Source of the DNA: Paenibacillus sp. LHD-38
GTDB taxonomy: Bacteria; Bacillota; Bacilli; Paenibacillales; Paenibacillaceae
Direction of reading: 5' to 3'
Assembly (NCBI RefSeq): GCF_031157315.1
Contig: NZ_JAVIFU010000003.1
Coordinates: 1-64,000 of the forward strand
Length of the DNA stretch: 64,000 nucleotides
Below are positions 10,301 to 16,995 of the stretch, in pieces. Positions within the stretch are counted from its first letter, which is position 1; each line of letters opens with the position of its first letter. The notes under the pieces were generated by a model. That model was not told the origin of the DNA. It did no database searches and worked only from the letters and a program-made list of their open reading frames with translations. Position numbers and translations under genes: made by a program.

Positions 10301-12056
10301 CTGTAATGGTATGAGTGCTGTTATTAAACGTCTCGGTTTCTTGCGTATATTGTCCGCTTGCGGTACCATATTTGACCGTGTACGATTCCGCTCCCGGAAC
10401 ATGCTCGAAATCGACGGTTATCGCTTGATGCTCCGCTTTAACGGACTTCAAAATTGGCTCAGCCGGTACAGCTGTTTCGTCATGGTATGCGCCAACTAGC
10501 GTTACGATGGATTTTGCCGGTACAGTATACGCAGTCCCCGCTGCGACTGGCGACTTTTCTGCTAAATCATCGGAAGCCGATGTGACATAAGGGATATACT
10601 GGAACACTTTCGTTCCCGCCGGCAGGTTGTTTGTTTGAAGACGAATATCTTTGGCTTCGGAAGTGTTGTTAATAAAAACTGATATTACTTTTTTATTGGT
10701 TTCGTCCATATAAGCGGAGCCAAGAAAACCATTCGGATCATTGTTCGGCAAACCCGTCATGGCTATCCTTTCGGAATCGGGCCGGATGAATTTACTATAG
10801 TTACCTAATGCCCATAGCATCTTGGAATCCAGCACATTCTGTTGATCCCCTGGAACCTGATAATCGGTATAAACCAAACCATCTTTATAATCAACGTTGG
10901 ATACAGCGGTCCACCACTGCCATGCTGAGACGTTTGCTACCGTCAAATCATGATGAATAACCTTACTGATATAAAGCGCGGGATCGATACCCAAATCGCG
11001 GCCGGGGCCATAATTCCCCAGGATACTGTACTCTGTCATCCAAAGCTCTCCGCCGCCATAACGATCCATATTTTCACGCGCGATGCTGCGCAGGTTCGTC
11101 AAATCATTGTTACCTTCAGAAAAATAGGAATGTACAGCAACCATATTGCCGACTTTATCCTTCATTTCCGAATCGCCGATAAAGTCTTTGATGTATTCAC
11201 GGTATTTACCGGTACCGGCACTGTTGCTCCCAGCCATGTAAGGTGTGTTCCCGCCCGAGTATTCCATATACGTTTCATCATCAAGCAGCGCTTTATACTC
11301 GACCGCTTCGGGAATCTCAATATGGGAATTAACAGTCTGCCGCTGCAGTTCATCATAGATTGAATTTACGACGCGCTTGACATCCTCGTTGTTATATCGA
11401 TTCCCTTCTTGATTGCTGCGGTTCCAGTCCCAAGTCGGTTCGTTGATCGGACTAATATGTTGGAATTGAATTCCTTTATCATCTTGAATATGTTTCACAA
11501 CATCGGTCAAGTAGCTTGCAAACTCATCTTCGTATCCTTCTTTCAAATTAGTGGAACCCACGGTATTATCGGCTTGTCCATGTCCGTTCTTTGTCATCCA
11601 GACAGGAGGACTATTCGAAAAGGCAACGTACTGATCAACGCCTCGTTTCTTGGCAGCCTCAAGGAACCACTGCTGTCCGGCTTGCTTGGTCCAATCGTAT
11701 TCGCCGGTTTCCGTTTGCTTGAATGCTTCAGACATTCTCCATTTAGTCTGAACAATATCTTGATCCGTAATATTGCTGCCAGCCCCTATATTAAATCGCC
11801 AACCAGAAAGACCAATCCCCTTATCTAGCGAAAATAATAGATCAGCAATTTGGTTTTTATTATCCTCACTCCACTCCTTGCCAATCGGATCAATCGACCA
11901 AGCATCAGATGCGCCAAAGTTATGAATCGTTTGATAGCGAGTATTAGCATCCAAGATCACATTCGTTGCATCTGCCGCGTTCACCGGTTGAATATTCCCA
12001 AAGGCATTTCCGAAAAGGATTGCTCCAATAAGAGTAGCCGACAAAACCTTTCGCAT
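7323..12056 (-). CDS. secreted modular GH30 glycoside hydrolase with FN3, malectin-like and Big2 domains
   Basis: A 1577-residue extracellular enzyme. Order: signal peptide (1-28, ending VNAA); GH30 catalytic domain (about 30-515), with the acid/base in ISPINEPTWDW (Glu206) and the nucleophile in LWMTEYSILG (Glu342); three FN3 domains (about 530-795); a concanavalin/LamG-like domain (about 800-960, WGVFFRGTYDKSYKF); a fourth FN3; two related malectin-like modules (about 1055-1215 and 1220-1385), each with LLYYVxAGD, YKVTLGFKDPW and MVSWIRVE/MISWIKVE; and two Big2 immunoglobulin-like domains at the end. The catalytic segment resembles the endo-beta-1,6-galactanase branch of GH30 more than the glucuronoxylanases, but the substrate is inferred. 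The start has AAAGGAGATGAATTCGTA before it. Two LacI/CcpA-type palindromes lie upstream, suggesting carbon control. Confidence 0.93.
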   Translation of the reverse strand: MRKVLSATLIGAILFGNAFGNIQPVNAADATNVILDANTRYQTIHNFGASDAWSIDPIGKEWSEDNKNQIADLLFSLDKGIGLSGWRFNIGAGSNITDQDIVQTKWRMSEAFKQTETGEYDWTKQAGQQWFLEAAKKRGVDQYVAFSNSPPVWMTKNGHGQADNTVGSTNLKEGYEDEFASYLTDVVKHIQDDKGIQFQHISPINEPTWDWNRSNQEGNRYNNEDVKRVVNSIYDELQRQTVNSHIEIPEAVEYKALLDDETYMEYSGGNTPYMAGSNSAGTGKYREYIKDFIGDSEMKDKVGNMVAVHSYFSEGNNDLTNLRSIARENMDRYGGGELWMTEYSILGNYGPGRDLGIDPALYISKVIHHDLTVANVSAWQWWTAVSNVDYKDGLVYTDYQVPGDQQNVLDSKMLWALGNYSKFIRPDSERIAMTGLPNNDPNGFLGSAYMDETNKKVISVFINNTSEAKDIRLQTNNLPAGTKVFQYIPYVTSASDDLAEKSPVAAGTAYTVPAKSIVTLVGAYHDETAVPAEPILKSVKAEHQAITVDFEHVPGAESYTVKYGTASGQYTQETETFNNSTHTITGLTNGTTYYVAITAFNSNGQSNPSTEKQSVPNLFPPDDVKAIPGDGQVTISFVPRSGVSDYRIQVQPVVPGGAGQTKEVKAEPGTLHKSVITGLVNDAEYDVFVASVSGSEESTAVNLRVIPAAMPPAKVIAIPGDKEVKVEYSLVPETVGYHVQYGTESGSYEHKAESKAGTHTLTNLTNGTPYYVAVSSEGAGGESKPSDEISAVPSAENVVFEDSFEDGTVSAWSPLIGAWGESEGILKHQSGNSAQGAISVDDQRIIDGTITAVAVHAMPDADWGVFFRGTYDKSYKFLFENGKLHLRRGNDSISKSVDFNPELNGIYKLTVVLAGKNIKAYLDDRLIFDVNDTSYTGGGFGLHSWADAEFRYFKAAEAEGEPVLMAPELYAAQPSAGSILVSFSEVVGADSYRVHYGTANSVYSNTIETEEPRQMITGLENGVRYFVAVSAIKGDQESVVSNELSALPLIPADPWLLYYVKAGDDDPGTIKGSQMLGVKHSVKDQAYGTDAVTGKAWGYTTNGGTWSQNTGEGYFDGLRIDDGDAAGKGITYKFEVPNGRYKVTLGFKDPWNNNARTQTISLENQLDSPSFVPGNETVKQFTGVEVMDGTLDVGVLRDIANTGKYEDPMVSWIRVEIDTTGLLYYVDAGDNSPLVLESGESFGSMNRNEEQPFGVDPVTGLQWGYAAFGNSTWARTDASEADDTIRQYDGNASGPGKGLTYKFQVEKDSDKLYKVTLGFKDPWKSSNRYEDVIIEGKTVLSEYNIGAKVETKAFDGIIAADGTLEVEITRNVNHASGDKPMISWIKVEQTSENIPDPVLSGIEANETAVQLKAKDTHQIKVKAIYSDGSSKDLSAETQFASAHPEIANVDNNGLVTALKAGTTNIVIMYQGMSTVVALTVTPAVEGLIGLKAKVEGTENVRIGETLQTTVIAHYQDGSTADVTMYANYRSQSVKIASVDAAGLITGHKVGKTDIYADFAGKQASITIKVKPYKWKED

Positions 12057-12105
12057 TACGAATTCATCTCCTTTTTAAATTTCATAACAACTGATCGAAT
12101 ATTTG

Positions 12106-12119
12106 TGTAACCGGTTACA
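12106..12119 (-). promoter_or_regulatory. LacI/CcpA-type operator (cre-like) 1 for the GH30 gene
   Basis: TGTAACCGGTTACA is a perfect 14-bp palindrome with a central CG and fits the degenerate cre pattern. It lies 50 bases upstream of the GH30 start, so it probably blocks transcription when bound by CcpA or a local LacI-family repressor. Confidence 0.65.
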
Positions 12120-12181
12120 TAAAAGGAGTTAATGATCCAACATTTTTACATTATGGAGCAAATATACCCGTAGAAGAAAAG

Positions 12182-12195
12182 TGAAACCGGTTTCA
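12182..12195 (-). promoter_or_regulatory. LacI/CcpA-type operator (cre-like) 2 for the GH30 gene
   Basis: TGAAACCGGTTTCA is a second perfect palindrome, 76 bases upstream of the first. It differs from it by one symmetric pair of changes. Two such sites suggest cooperative or looped repression. Confidence 0.65.
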
Positions 12196-12484
12196 TTGAT
12201 GTGTGAATAATCCCCTCCATTTCGTACTACAATGATTAAGTATTTTTTCAGCTATTCGCGAAGATATCGTACTTGAATACGCTTTCAGTTGTCAACTCCT
12301 TTCGCGCAAATGAGACATTCTTCGCCAAAAATATTTAGTATCCGACAGAAATAGATGGTTTTTTGGGGGCCTATATTGCCTATGTCGTGAAAAATTCTTC
12401 CCTACCTTTTCGCACTCCAATCTCATCAGTAGTGATCACCAAACAACCTCTCATCAAGCCGCTCCCCTGCCATTGCCTATAAAT
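12196..12484. other. intergenic stretch with no recognised feature
   Basis: I see no open frame with a ribosome-binding site, no strong hairpin and no RNA consensus here. It separates the GH30 promoter region from the terminator of the TerC-family gene. Confidence 0.5.
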
Positions 12485-12488
12485 AAAA

Positions 12489-12510
12489 CCGAGCGCTACG
12501 AGGCGCTCGG
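12489..12510 (-). terminator. intrinsic terminator of the TerC-family gene
   Basis: CCGAGCGC, a six-base loop and GCGCTCGG on the minus strand, then TTTTATTT. It lies 93 bases after the stop codon. Confidence 0.85.
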
Positions 12511-12603
12511 TTCCATGTAACCCGTATTATTTTCATTTACTTACTGCCAACTAGATCAGGCCATTTCGTTAATTCTTGCATCCAACAACCTGATTCTGTC
12601 CGC

Positions 12604-13392
12604 TTAAGCTGCTTTCGACACCTGATCTTGCTTCTCCTTGCTGCCTGAAATGATCCAACCGCTAACGGCGATGAGCAGGAGCACCACATAGAATGTTAAT
12701 TTCCAAGCTGTCGATTCTGCGAAGTCATGAGGAATGACGTGCAGCGATGGATGTACAAGTGTATGAACCGCTAGCTTAACACCAACCCAGCCGACGATAC
12801 AGAAAGCAGCGACTTCCAGAGCAGGTCTGCTCTCTAGCAGCTTCACGAACATATTCGCTGCAAAGCGCATGATGATAAGGCCGATAAATCCACCTAGGAA
12901 AATTACAATAAAGTGACCGCCATCCATACCCCCGATTTTTGGCAGGTTCGTTGCCGGCAATGCAACAGCAAGCGCAACGGCTGCCAGAATCGAGTCGATC
13001 GCGAAAGCGATATCCGCCACTTCAACTTTGAGAACGGTCATCCAGAATCCGCTTTTCTTAGGTTCCTTACCCGATTTCTGAGCTGCGGAATCTTCGCCTT
13101 TCTTCACGATGACCTTACGGAATATGTGATTGAGTGCAATAAACAGAAGATATAGCGCTCCGATGGCTTGAACCTGCCAAACATCCACCAAAAACGAAAT
13201 CGCGAACAACGAACCAAAGCGGAAAACAAATGCACCTGCCAAACCGTAGAACAAAGCCTTTTTACGCTCTGCTTCAGGCAAATGCTTAACCATAATCGCC
13301 AGTACAAGCGCGTTGTCGGCTGCGAGTAAGCCCTCCAGCGCAATCAATACAAGCAGCACCCAGCCATACTCCATTAACATTCCGAAATCCAT
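12604..13392 (-). CDS. TerC/Alx-family integral membrane protein
   Basis: A 262-residue polytopic membrane protein with about seven segments and the family's acidic membrane motifs: LEGLLAADNALVLAIMV near the start and KVEVADIAFAIDSILAAV in the middle. TerC-family proteins are linked to metal homeostasis: manganese export, loading of secreted metalloenzymes, or tellurite resistance. ATG at 13392 is chosen because AGGAGGATATAGA precedes it; an in-frame extension of 31 residues upstream is not protein-like. The leader was checked for a yybP-ykoY manganese riboswitch, and no convincing match was found. Confidence 0.93.
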   Translation of the reverse strand: MDFGMLMEYGWVLLVLIALEGLLAADNALVLAIMVKHLPEAERKKALFYGLAGAFVFRFGSLFAISFLVDVWQVQAIGALYLLFIALNHIFRKVIVKKGEDSAAQKSGKEPKKSGFWMTVLKVEVADIAFAIDSILAAVALAVALPATNLPKIGGMDGGHFIVIFLGGFIGLIIMRFAANMFVKLLESRPALEVAAFCIVGWVGVKLAVHTLVHPSLHVIPHDFAESTAWKLTFYVVLLLIAVSGWIISGSKEKQDQVSKAA

Positions 13393-13626
13393 TCTATATC
13401 CTCCTAAATTAAAATGATACGCTTGCCGTCTAGTGTCCCAAACCCCAAAAGACCTCGTCCTGTTAGGCAAAATTCTCACTAACATTGCTTGCGTAAAGCG
13501 TCTATTAAAATGTGATACGGATAGCGGACAACATTGGTTTCATGATTAGTAGATATATTTCAGGCATTGCAACGCATCTAATGATGTGATTCGTGCATGT
13601 TTTTTTGTATTTATCGATTTTATTAT

Positions 13627-13665
13627 AAAAAATGTCCGGCAGATTTAATCAGCCGGACATTTTTT
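13627..13665. terminator. strong bidirectional terminator
   Basis: AAAAAATGTCCGGC, an 11-base loop and GCCGGACATTTTTT. On the minus strand it ends the ABC-F gene, and in the other direction it insulates the TerC leader. Confidence 0.92.
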
Positions 13666-13689
13666 AGAACAATATTATTGAATTATTAA

Positions 13690-15168
13690 TTAAAGTTCAA
13701 TGATCTTTGTAGCAATATTTTTGCAAAATTCCCTGTCATGCTCCACGAAAAGAATGGTTGGTGAGTATTCAAGCAGTAATTCTTCAATTTGCATCCTAGA
13801 AATGATATCAATAAAATTAAGCGGTTCATCCCAAATATGCAAATGTACTTTCTCACTAAGACTTTTTGCAATTAGCACTTTCTTCTTTTGCCCTCCGCTA
13901 AATGCTGAAATGTCCTTTTCGAATTGAACTCTGGAAAAATCAAGCTTTCTTAAAATCGATTTAAATAGGCTTTCATCAATCCCGTTGCTGGCCGCAAAGT
14001 CAGATAAATTGCCTTGAAGATGAGAGGTGTCCTGTGATACGTAGGATATTTCTAACTGGCTGTCTTTCCTGAAGGTGCCTGTATAGTTTATATCCTCACC
14101 GCAAATTAGTTTGATGATACTTGATTTACCGGAGCCGTTCTTACCCGAAAGCGCAATTCGCTCACCCTGCTCAATAGAAAAACTTATATCATCACAAATC
14201 AGCTTCTCACCGTAAAAAATCGAAACATTATCAAGTGAAGCAAGTTGGTTCTTGTGAAAAGCAAGCTGCGAAATCTCTAAGCTGTCAGAGCTTTCGATAT
14301 TTTTAAGAAGCTTAGACTTTTCAACAACCGCGGATTGCTGTCTTTGCTCAATAGCTTTTGAGCGTTTCATCATTTTGGCAGCCTTGTGGCCAATATATCC
14401 TTTATCGACCTTGGATCCCGAGTTTCTTGTTCCGTTTTTTGTTTTTTCCACCTCGTGGGACCAGTTGCCCGTTCGTTTAGATGAATCCGACAAGCGTTTA
14501 ATGTCTTTTCTAAGTTTTTCGTTCTCTGCAAGCTCAAAGTTATCTTGTCTCATTTTATTTTCCCGCCAACTGGAAAAATTACCTTTTTGAATTTCTATGT
14601 TGGTCTTATTGATTGAAAGAATGTGGTCTACACAGTTATCAAGAAATGATCTGTCGTGAGACACCAAAATAAATCCGCTTTTGGTATTGAGATAATCACT
14701 GACAAGCTTTCTCGCATTCATATCAAGATGATTGGTTGGTTCATCAATTAATAAAAAACTATTCTCCCTAATAAATAAGGTAGTCAGCAGCACTTTGGTT
14801 TGCTCTCCGTTAGACAATGAATCAAAGGGGCGATATAAAACATCTTCAGACACCTTGAGCAACGAAAGTTCACGCAATAATTTCCAGTGAGTATAATCCG
14901 GAAATATTTCGTTGATCACATCTAATGTATTATTAGCCTTGTTCTCGACATGGAAAGGAAAATATTCAAAGCTGACATTAGCAGAGATATTTCCGCTGTA
15001 TTCATATTTTCCATGCAATAAGCTCATAAATGTTGTCTTTCCTCTACCGTTTCTACCCGTAAAACCTAATTTCCAATCGGTATCGATTTGAAAACTTACG
15101 TTTTCGAAAATGTTATCGTAACTGCCATCATAGGCAAACGTCAGGTTTGTTACATTTATTAATGACAT
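13690..15168 (-). CDS. Lsa-family ABC-F ribosome-protection ATPase
   Basis: A 492-residue soluble protein with two ABC domains and no membrane segments. Domain 1 has Walker A GRNGRGKTT (38-46), signature LSNGEQTK and Walker B LLIDEPTNHLD. A charged linker (about 195-290) follows; in this family it reaches the peptidyl-transferase centre. Domain 2 has GKNGSGKSS, FSGGQKKK and a Walker B that reads HIWDEPLNFID. The opening MSLINVTNLTFAYDG and the overall length are those of Lsa/Vga-type antibiotic-resistance ABC-F proteins. These dislodge lincosamides, pleuromutilins and streptogramin A from the ribosome. The exact drug range is inferred. A leader attenuator and a good sigma-A promoter precede it. 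Confidence 0.93.
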   Translation of the reverse strand: MSLINVTNLTFAYDGSYDNIFENVSFQIDTDWKLGFTGRNGRGKTTFMSLLHGKYEYSGNISANVSFEYFPFHVENKANNTLDVINEIFPDYTHWKLLRELSLLKVSEDVLYRPFDSLSNGEQTKVLLTTLFIRENSFLLIDEPTNHLDMNARKLVSDYLNTKSGFILVSHDRSFLDNCVDHILSINKTNIEIQKGNFSSWRENKMRQDNFELAENEKLRKDIKRLSDSSKRTGNWSHEVEKTKNGTRNSGSKVDKGYIGHKAAKMMKRSKAIEQRQQSAVVEKSKLLKNIESSDSLEISQLAFHKNQLASLDNVSIFYGEKLICDDISFSIEQGERIALSGKNGSGKSSIIKLICGEDINYTGTFRKDSQLEISYVSQDTSHLQGNLSDFAASNGIDESLFKSILRKLDFSRVQFEKDISAFSGGQKKKVLIAKSLSEKVHLHIWDEPLNFIDIISRMQIEELLLEYSPTILFVEHDREFCKNIATKIIEL

Positions 15169-15197
15169 GAAATTATCCTCCTGTATGAAAAAATAAA

Positions 15198-15380
15198 AGC
15201 TACAAGAAAGTTACTTTTCTTGTAGCTCAAATAAATACAGTTAATCCAACCCAGTATAGAGTTAGATTAGGATATATGTTTGAGTGAAAAGATTTAGTAA
15301 CTTTCTTGCATATAAATAATAAAACATGCGAAAAAAATATCGCTTTTGTCGTTTTATTGTTTTATATCATCTGCAAGAAA
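15198..15380 (-). promoter_or_regulatory. transcription attenuator in the Lsa leader
   Basis: Three segments compete in the transcript. Segment 1, TTTCTTGCA (15380-15372), pairs with the start of segment 2, TGCAAGAAAGTTACT (15310-15296). Segment 2 can instead pair with segment 3, AGTAACTTTCTTGT, which is the 3' half of a terminator. The terminator itself is AGCTACAAGAAA (15227-15216), a six-base loop and TTTCTTGTAGCT (15209-15198), followed by TTTATTTTTT and then the AGGAGG of the gene. Short upstream frames with a weak GGAG are present: an ATG-TAA pair at about 15390, and MQESY with its stop inside segment 2. This matches the ribosome-stalling attenuation known for ABC-F resistance genes. 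Confidence 0.85.
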
Positions 15381-15422
15381 TATTACATTATTCTTTTCAA
15401 CTCCAATCACTAAATTAAATGC

Positions 15423-15451
15423 ATTTTAGCATACCCATTTTTTAATTGCAA
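15423..15451 (-). promoter_or_regulatory. sigma-A promoter of the Lsa gene
   Basis: On the minus strand, TTGCAA (15451-15446) and TAAAAT (15428-15423) are exactly 17 bases apart, with a TG extended -10 (TGCTAAAAT). A start near 15416 gives a leader of about 250 bases. Confidence 0.8.
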
Positions 15452-15493
15452 TAAGTATCATTTAAATGTGTATATGTTTGATTAATAGCTATT

Positions 15494-16033
15494 TTATCGT
15501 AAAGTTTTCAATGCGCCGCTCCAAGCTAACACTTGATCAAGCATTCCATTAACATTCGTTAGATGCAAATCAGCCGGTTTGAATACCGACCCATTCTCGA
15601 AATCAGTGAATAAAGACAAAGCCGGGTGTACACGAACGTCCGCTACGGACAATTCTCCTAGGATTCCTCTTAGATGCTCAGCAGCACGAGCGCCACCCAC
15701 AGAACCATAGCTAACAATGCCTGCAGCTTTATTGTTCCATGCGTCACGCGCATAATCCAGTGCATTTTTCAAGGAAGCTGAAATGCTATGGTTATATTCT
15801 TGAACAATAAAAACAAAGCCGTCCAGTGAATTAAGTTTTGTATTCCATGCCGTCGCTTGTTCTGTAGCATCAACTTCACCTAATAGAGGAAGTTTGTACT
15901 CAGCGATATCAACGATTTCATAATTGGCATCGCCCCGTTTGTCAGCCACACTTTTTACCCATTCTCCTACTTGCGGACTTAAACGGCCTTGCCTTGTACT
16001 TCCCAGAATAATACCGATATTTAATTTCGACAT
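15494..16033 (-). CDS. NADPH-dependent FMN reductase/azoreductase-like flavoprotein
   Basis: A 179-residue flavodoxin-fold protein. The FMN phosphate loop GSTRQGRLSPQV is at about residues 11-22. Further family motifs are FVFIVQEYNHSISASLKNALDY and AAGIVSYGSVGGARAAEHL. These enzymes reduce free FMN, quinones or azo compounds with NAD(P)H in the cytoplasm. The start is the ATG at 16033, seven bases after GAGGAGG; the ATG two codons upstream is too close to that site. The gene is alone, and the physiological substrate is unknown. Confidence 0.9.
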   Translation of the reverse strand: MSKLNIGIILGSTRQGRLSPQVGEWVKSVADKRGDANYEIVDIAEYKLPLLGEVDATEQATAWNTKLNSLDGFVFIVQEYNHSISASLKNALDYARDAWNNKAAGIVSYGSVGGARAAEHLRGILGELSVADVRVHPALSLFTDFENGSVFKPADLHLTNVNGMLDQVLAWSGALKTLR

Positions 16034-16190
16034 TGTCATTCCTCCTCAAAGTGTTGGCACCTTTAACTTTGCCAAAGTAAAAGAAAATAACCAACCTATT
16101 ATTCACTTCATTATTTTACCATAAGTTTTTAGTCTTATCCTAATTATCACGACTTCATTTTTAACAATCTCATGCTATTCTATGTATGAA

Positions 16191-16223
16191 TTATGCTTTT
16201 ACATCGAGATTAGTTTGTGTCAT
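16191..16223 (-). other. ten-codon frame with an excellent ribosome-binding site, likely a truncated gene
   Basis: GGAGGG stands seven bases before an ATG at 16223 that reads only ten residues (MTQTNLDVKA) to a TAA. A 25-bp inverted repeat lies directly upstream at 16241-16295. The arrangement looks like the start and operator of a small, probably autoregulated gene whose body has been deleted. A true micropeptide is possible but less likely. Confidence 0.35.
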
Positions 16224-16240
16224 GTTATTACCCTCCAATT

Positions 16241-16295
16241 TCATATTAGTAAATGTTAATATGATATACAATCACATTAACATTTACTAATATGA
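16241..16295. repeat. 25-bp near-perfect inverted repeat
   Basis: The arms 16241-16265 and 16271-16295 are complementary at 24 of 25 positions, the exception being a G-T pair, with a five-base spacer. The core of each arm is TTAGTAAATGTTAA. No T-tract follows on either side, so it is not a normal terminator. A dimeric-repressor operator or the remains of a small mobile element are both possible. Confidence 0.7.
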
Positions 16296-16453
16296 ATGAC
16301 TAATAAAAAAGGTAAAAATGCTTCTGTTCATCTCTTGCTGCTGAATGATGGGATTGTATTCATTTCAACGATTTTTTGAACATTGCAGAATAACTCTATT
16401 TCTATTTAGAGAATATGATATATTAATCAAAACTAATTCAATGAGGTGAAGCA

Positions 16454-16924
16454 GTGCGAACAAAAAGTTTATTCCTATTAATCATTACGGCATTGATTCT
16501 GTCCGCTTGTGGTACTAAAAATGAAGAATCACATCAGTCGCATTCACATGGTGACTTACAGGAGAAAACAGCATCTGTAACTATAATGCCGGATTTTTTG
16601 AACGGTCAATCGGATAAAATCCGTTTAGTATACCAAATCGCAGGACAGGCTTCGGATTTGTTGCAATGGATTCCCTGTTATTGTGGCTGCGGTGAAAGTG
16701 CCGGACATAAGAGCAATTTAAATTGCTTTATTAATGAAGTCAACGAAGACGGTTCAGTAGTGTGGGATGACCACGGAACACGGTGCGGTGTGTGCATGGA
16801 GATCGCGGTGACAGCAGCAAAAATGAAATCGGAAGGCAAGTCAGATAAAGAAATTCGGAATTTTATTGACGAGACATATAAAGAAGGCTACTCTGATTCC
16901 ACTGATTCACCGATGCCGGCATGA
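16454..16924 (+). CDS. PCYCGC-motif lipoprotein, probably metal- or redox-linked
   Basis: A 156-residue secreted lipoprotein: signal peptide with the lipobox LSAC at about 16-19, a short histidine-rich stretch (SHQSHSHGD), then the PCYCGCG motif near residue 75 and a second pair, CGVC, near 113. The four to six cysteines could bind copper or form redox disulfides outside the membrane. GTG at 16454 follows GAGGTGAAGCA. The CopC-CopD gene follows after one terminator, which suggests a copper-related role. The biochemical function of the PCYCGC family is not established. Confidence 0.85.
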   Translation: MRTKSLFLLIITALILSACGTKNEESHQSHSHGDLQEKTASVTIMPDFLNGQSDKIRLVYQIAGQASDLLQWIPCYCGCGESAGHKSNLNCFINEVNEDGSVVWDDHGTRCGVCMEIAVTAAKMKSEGKSDKEIRNFIDETYKEGYSDSTDSPMPA

Positions 16925-16927
16925 TAT

Positions 16928-16966
16928 AAAAACCACATTTTCTCTCTAAGAGTAAATGTGGTTTTT
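16928..16966 (+). terminator. intrinsic terminator
   Basis: AAAAACCACATTT, a 13-base loop and AAATGTGGTTTTT. It ends the PCYCGC gene and partly separates it from the copper gene. Confidence 0.88.
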
Positions 16967-16995
16967 TAGAGTATTTTGAGATTACGGAGGTATTT

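Noticed and set aside
10950..11363. Open frame of 137 codons opposite the GH30 gene
   Set aside because: It has no ribosome-binding site, its composition follows the complement of the real gene, and it resembles no family.
13393..13570. Possible yybP-ykoY manganese riboswitch before the TerC-family gene
   Set aside because: The leader was read on the minus strand for the conserved GGGGAGUAG and downstream motifs. Only scattered partial matches were seen, with no consistent helices.
16241..16295. Intrinsic terminator
   Set aside because: The dyad is long enough but AT-rich, with no T-tract on either side and no gene ending just before it.
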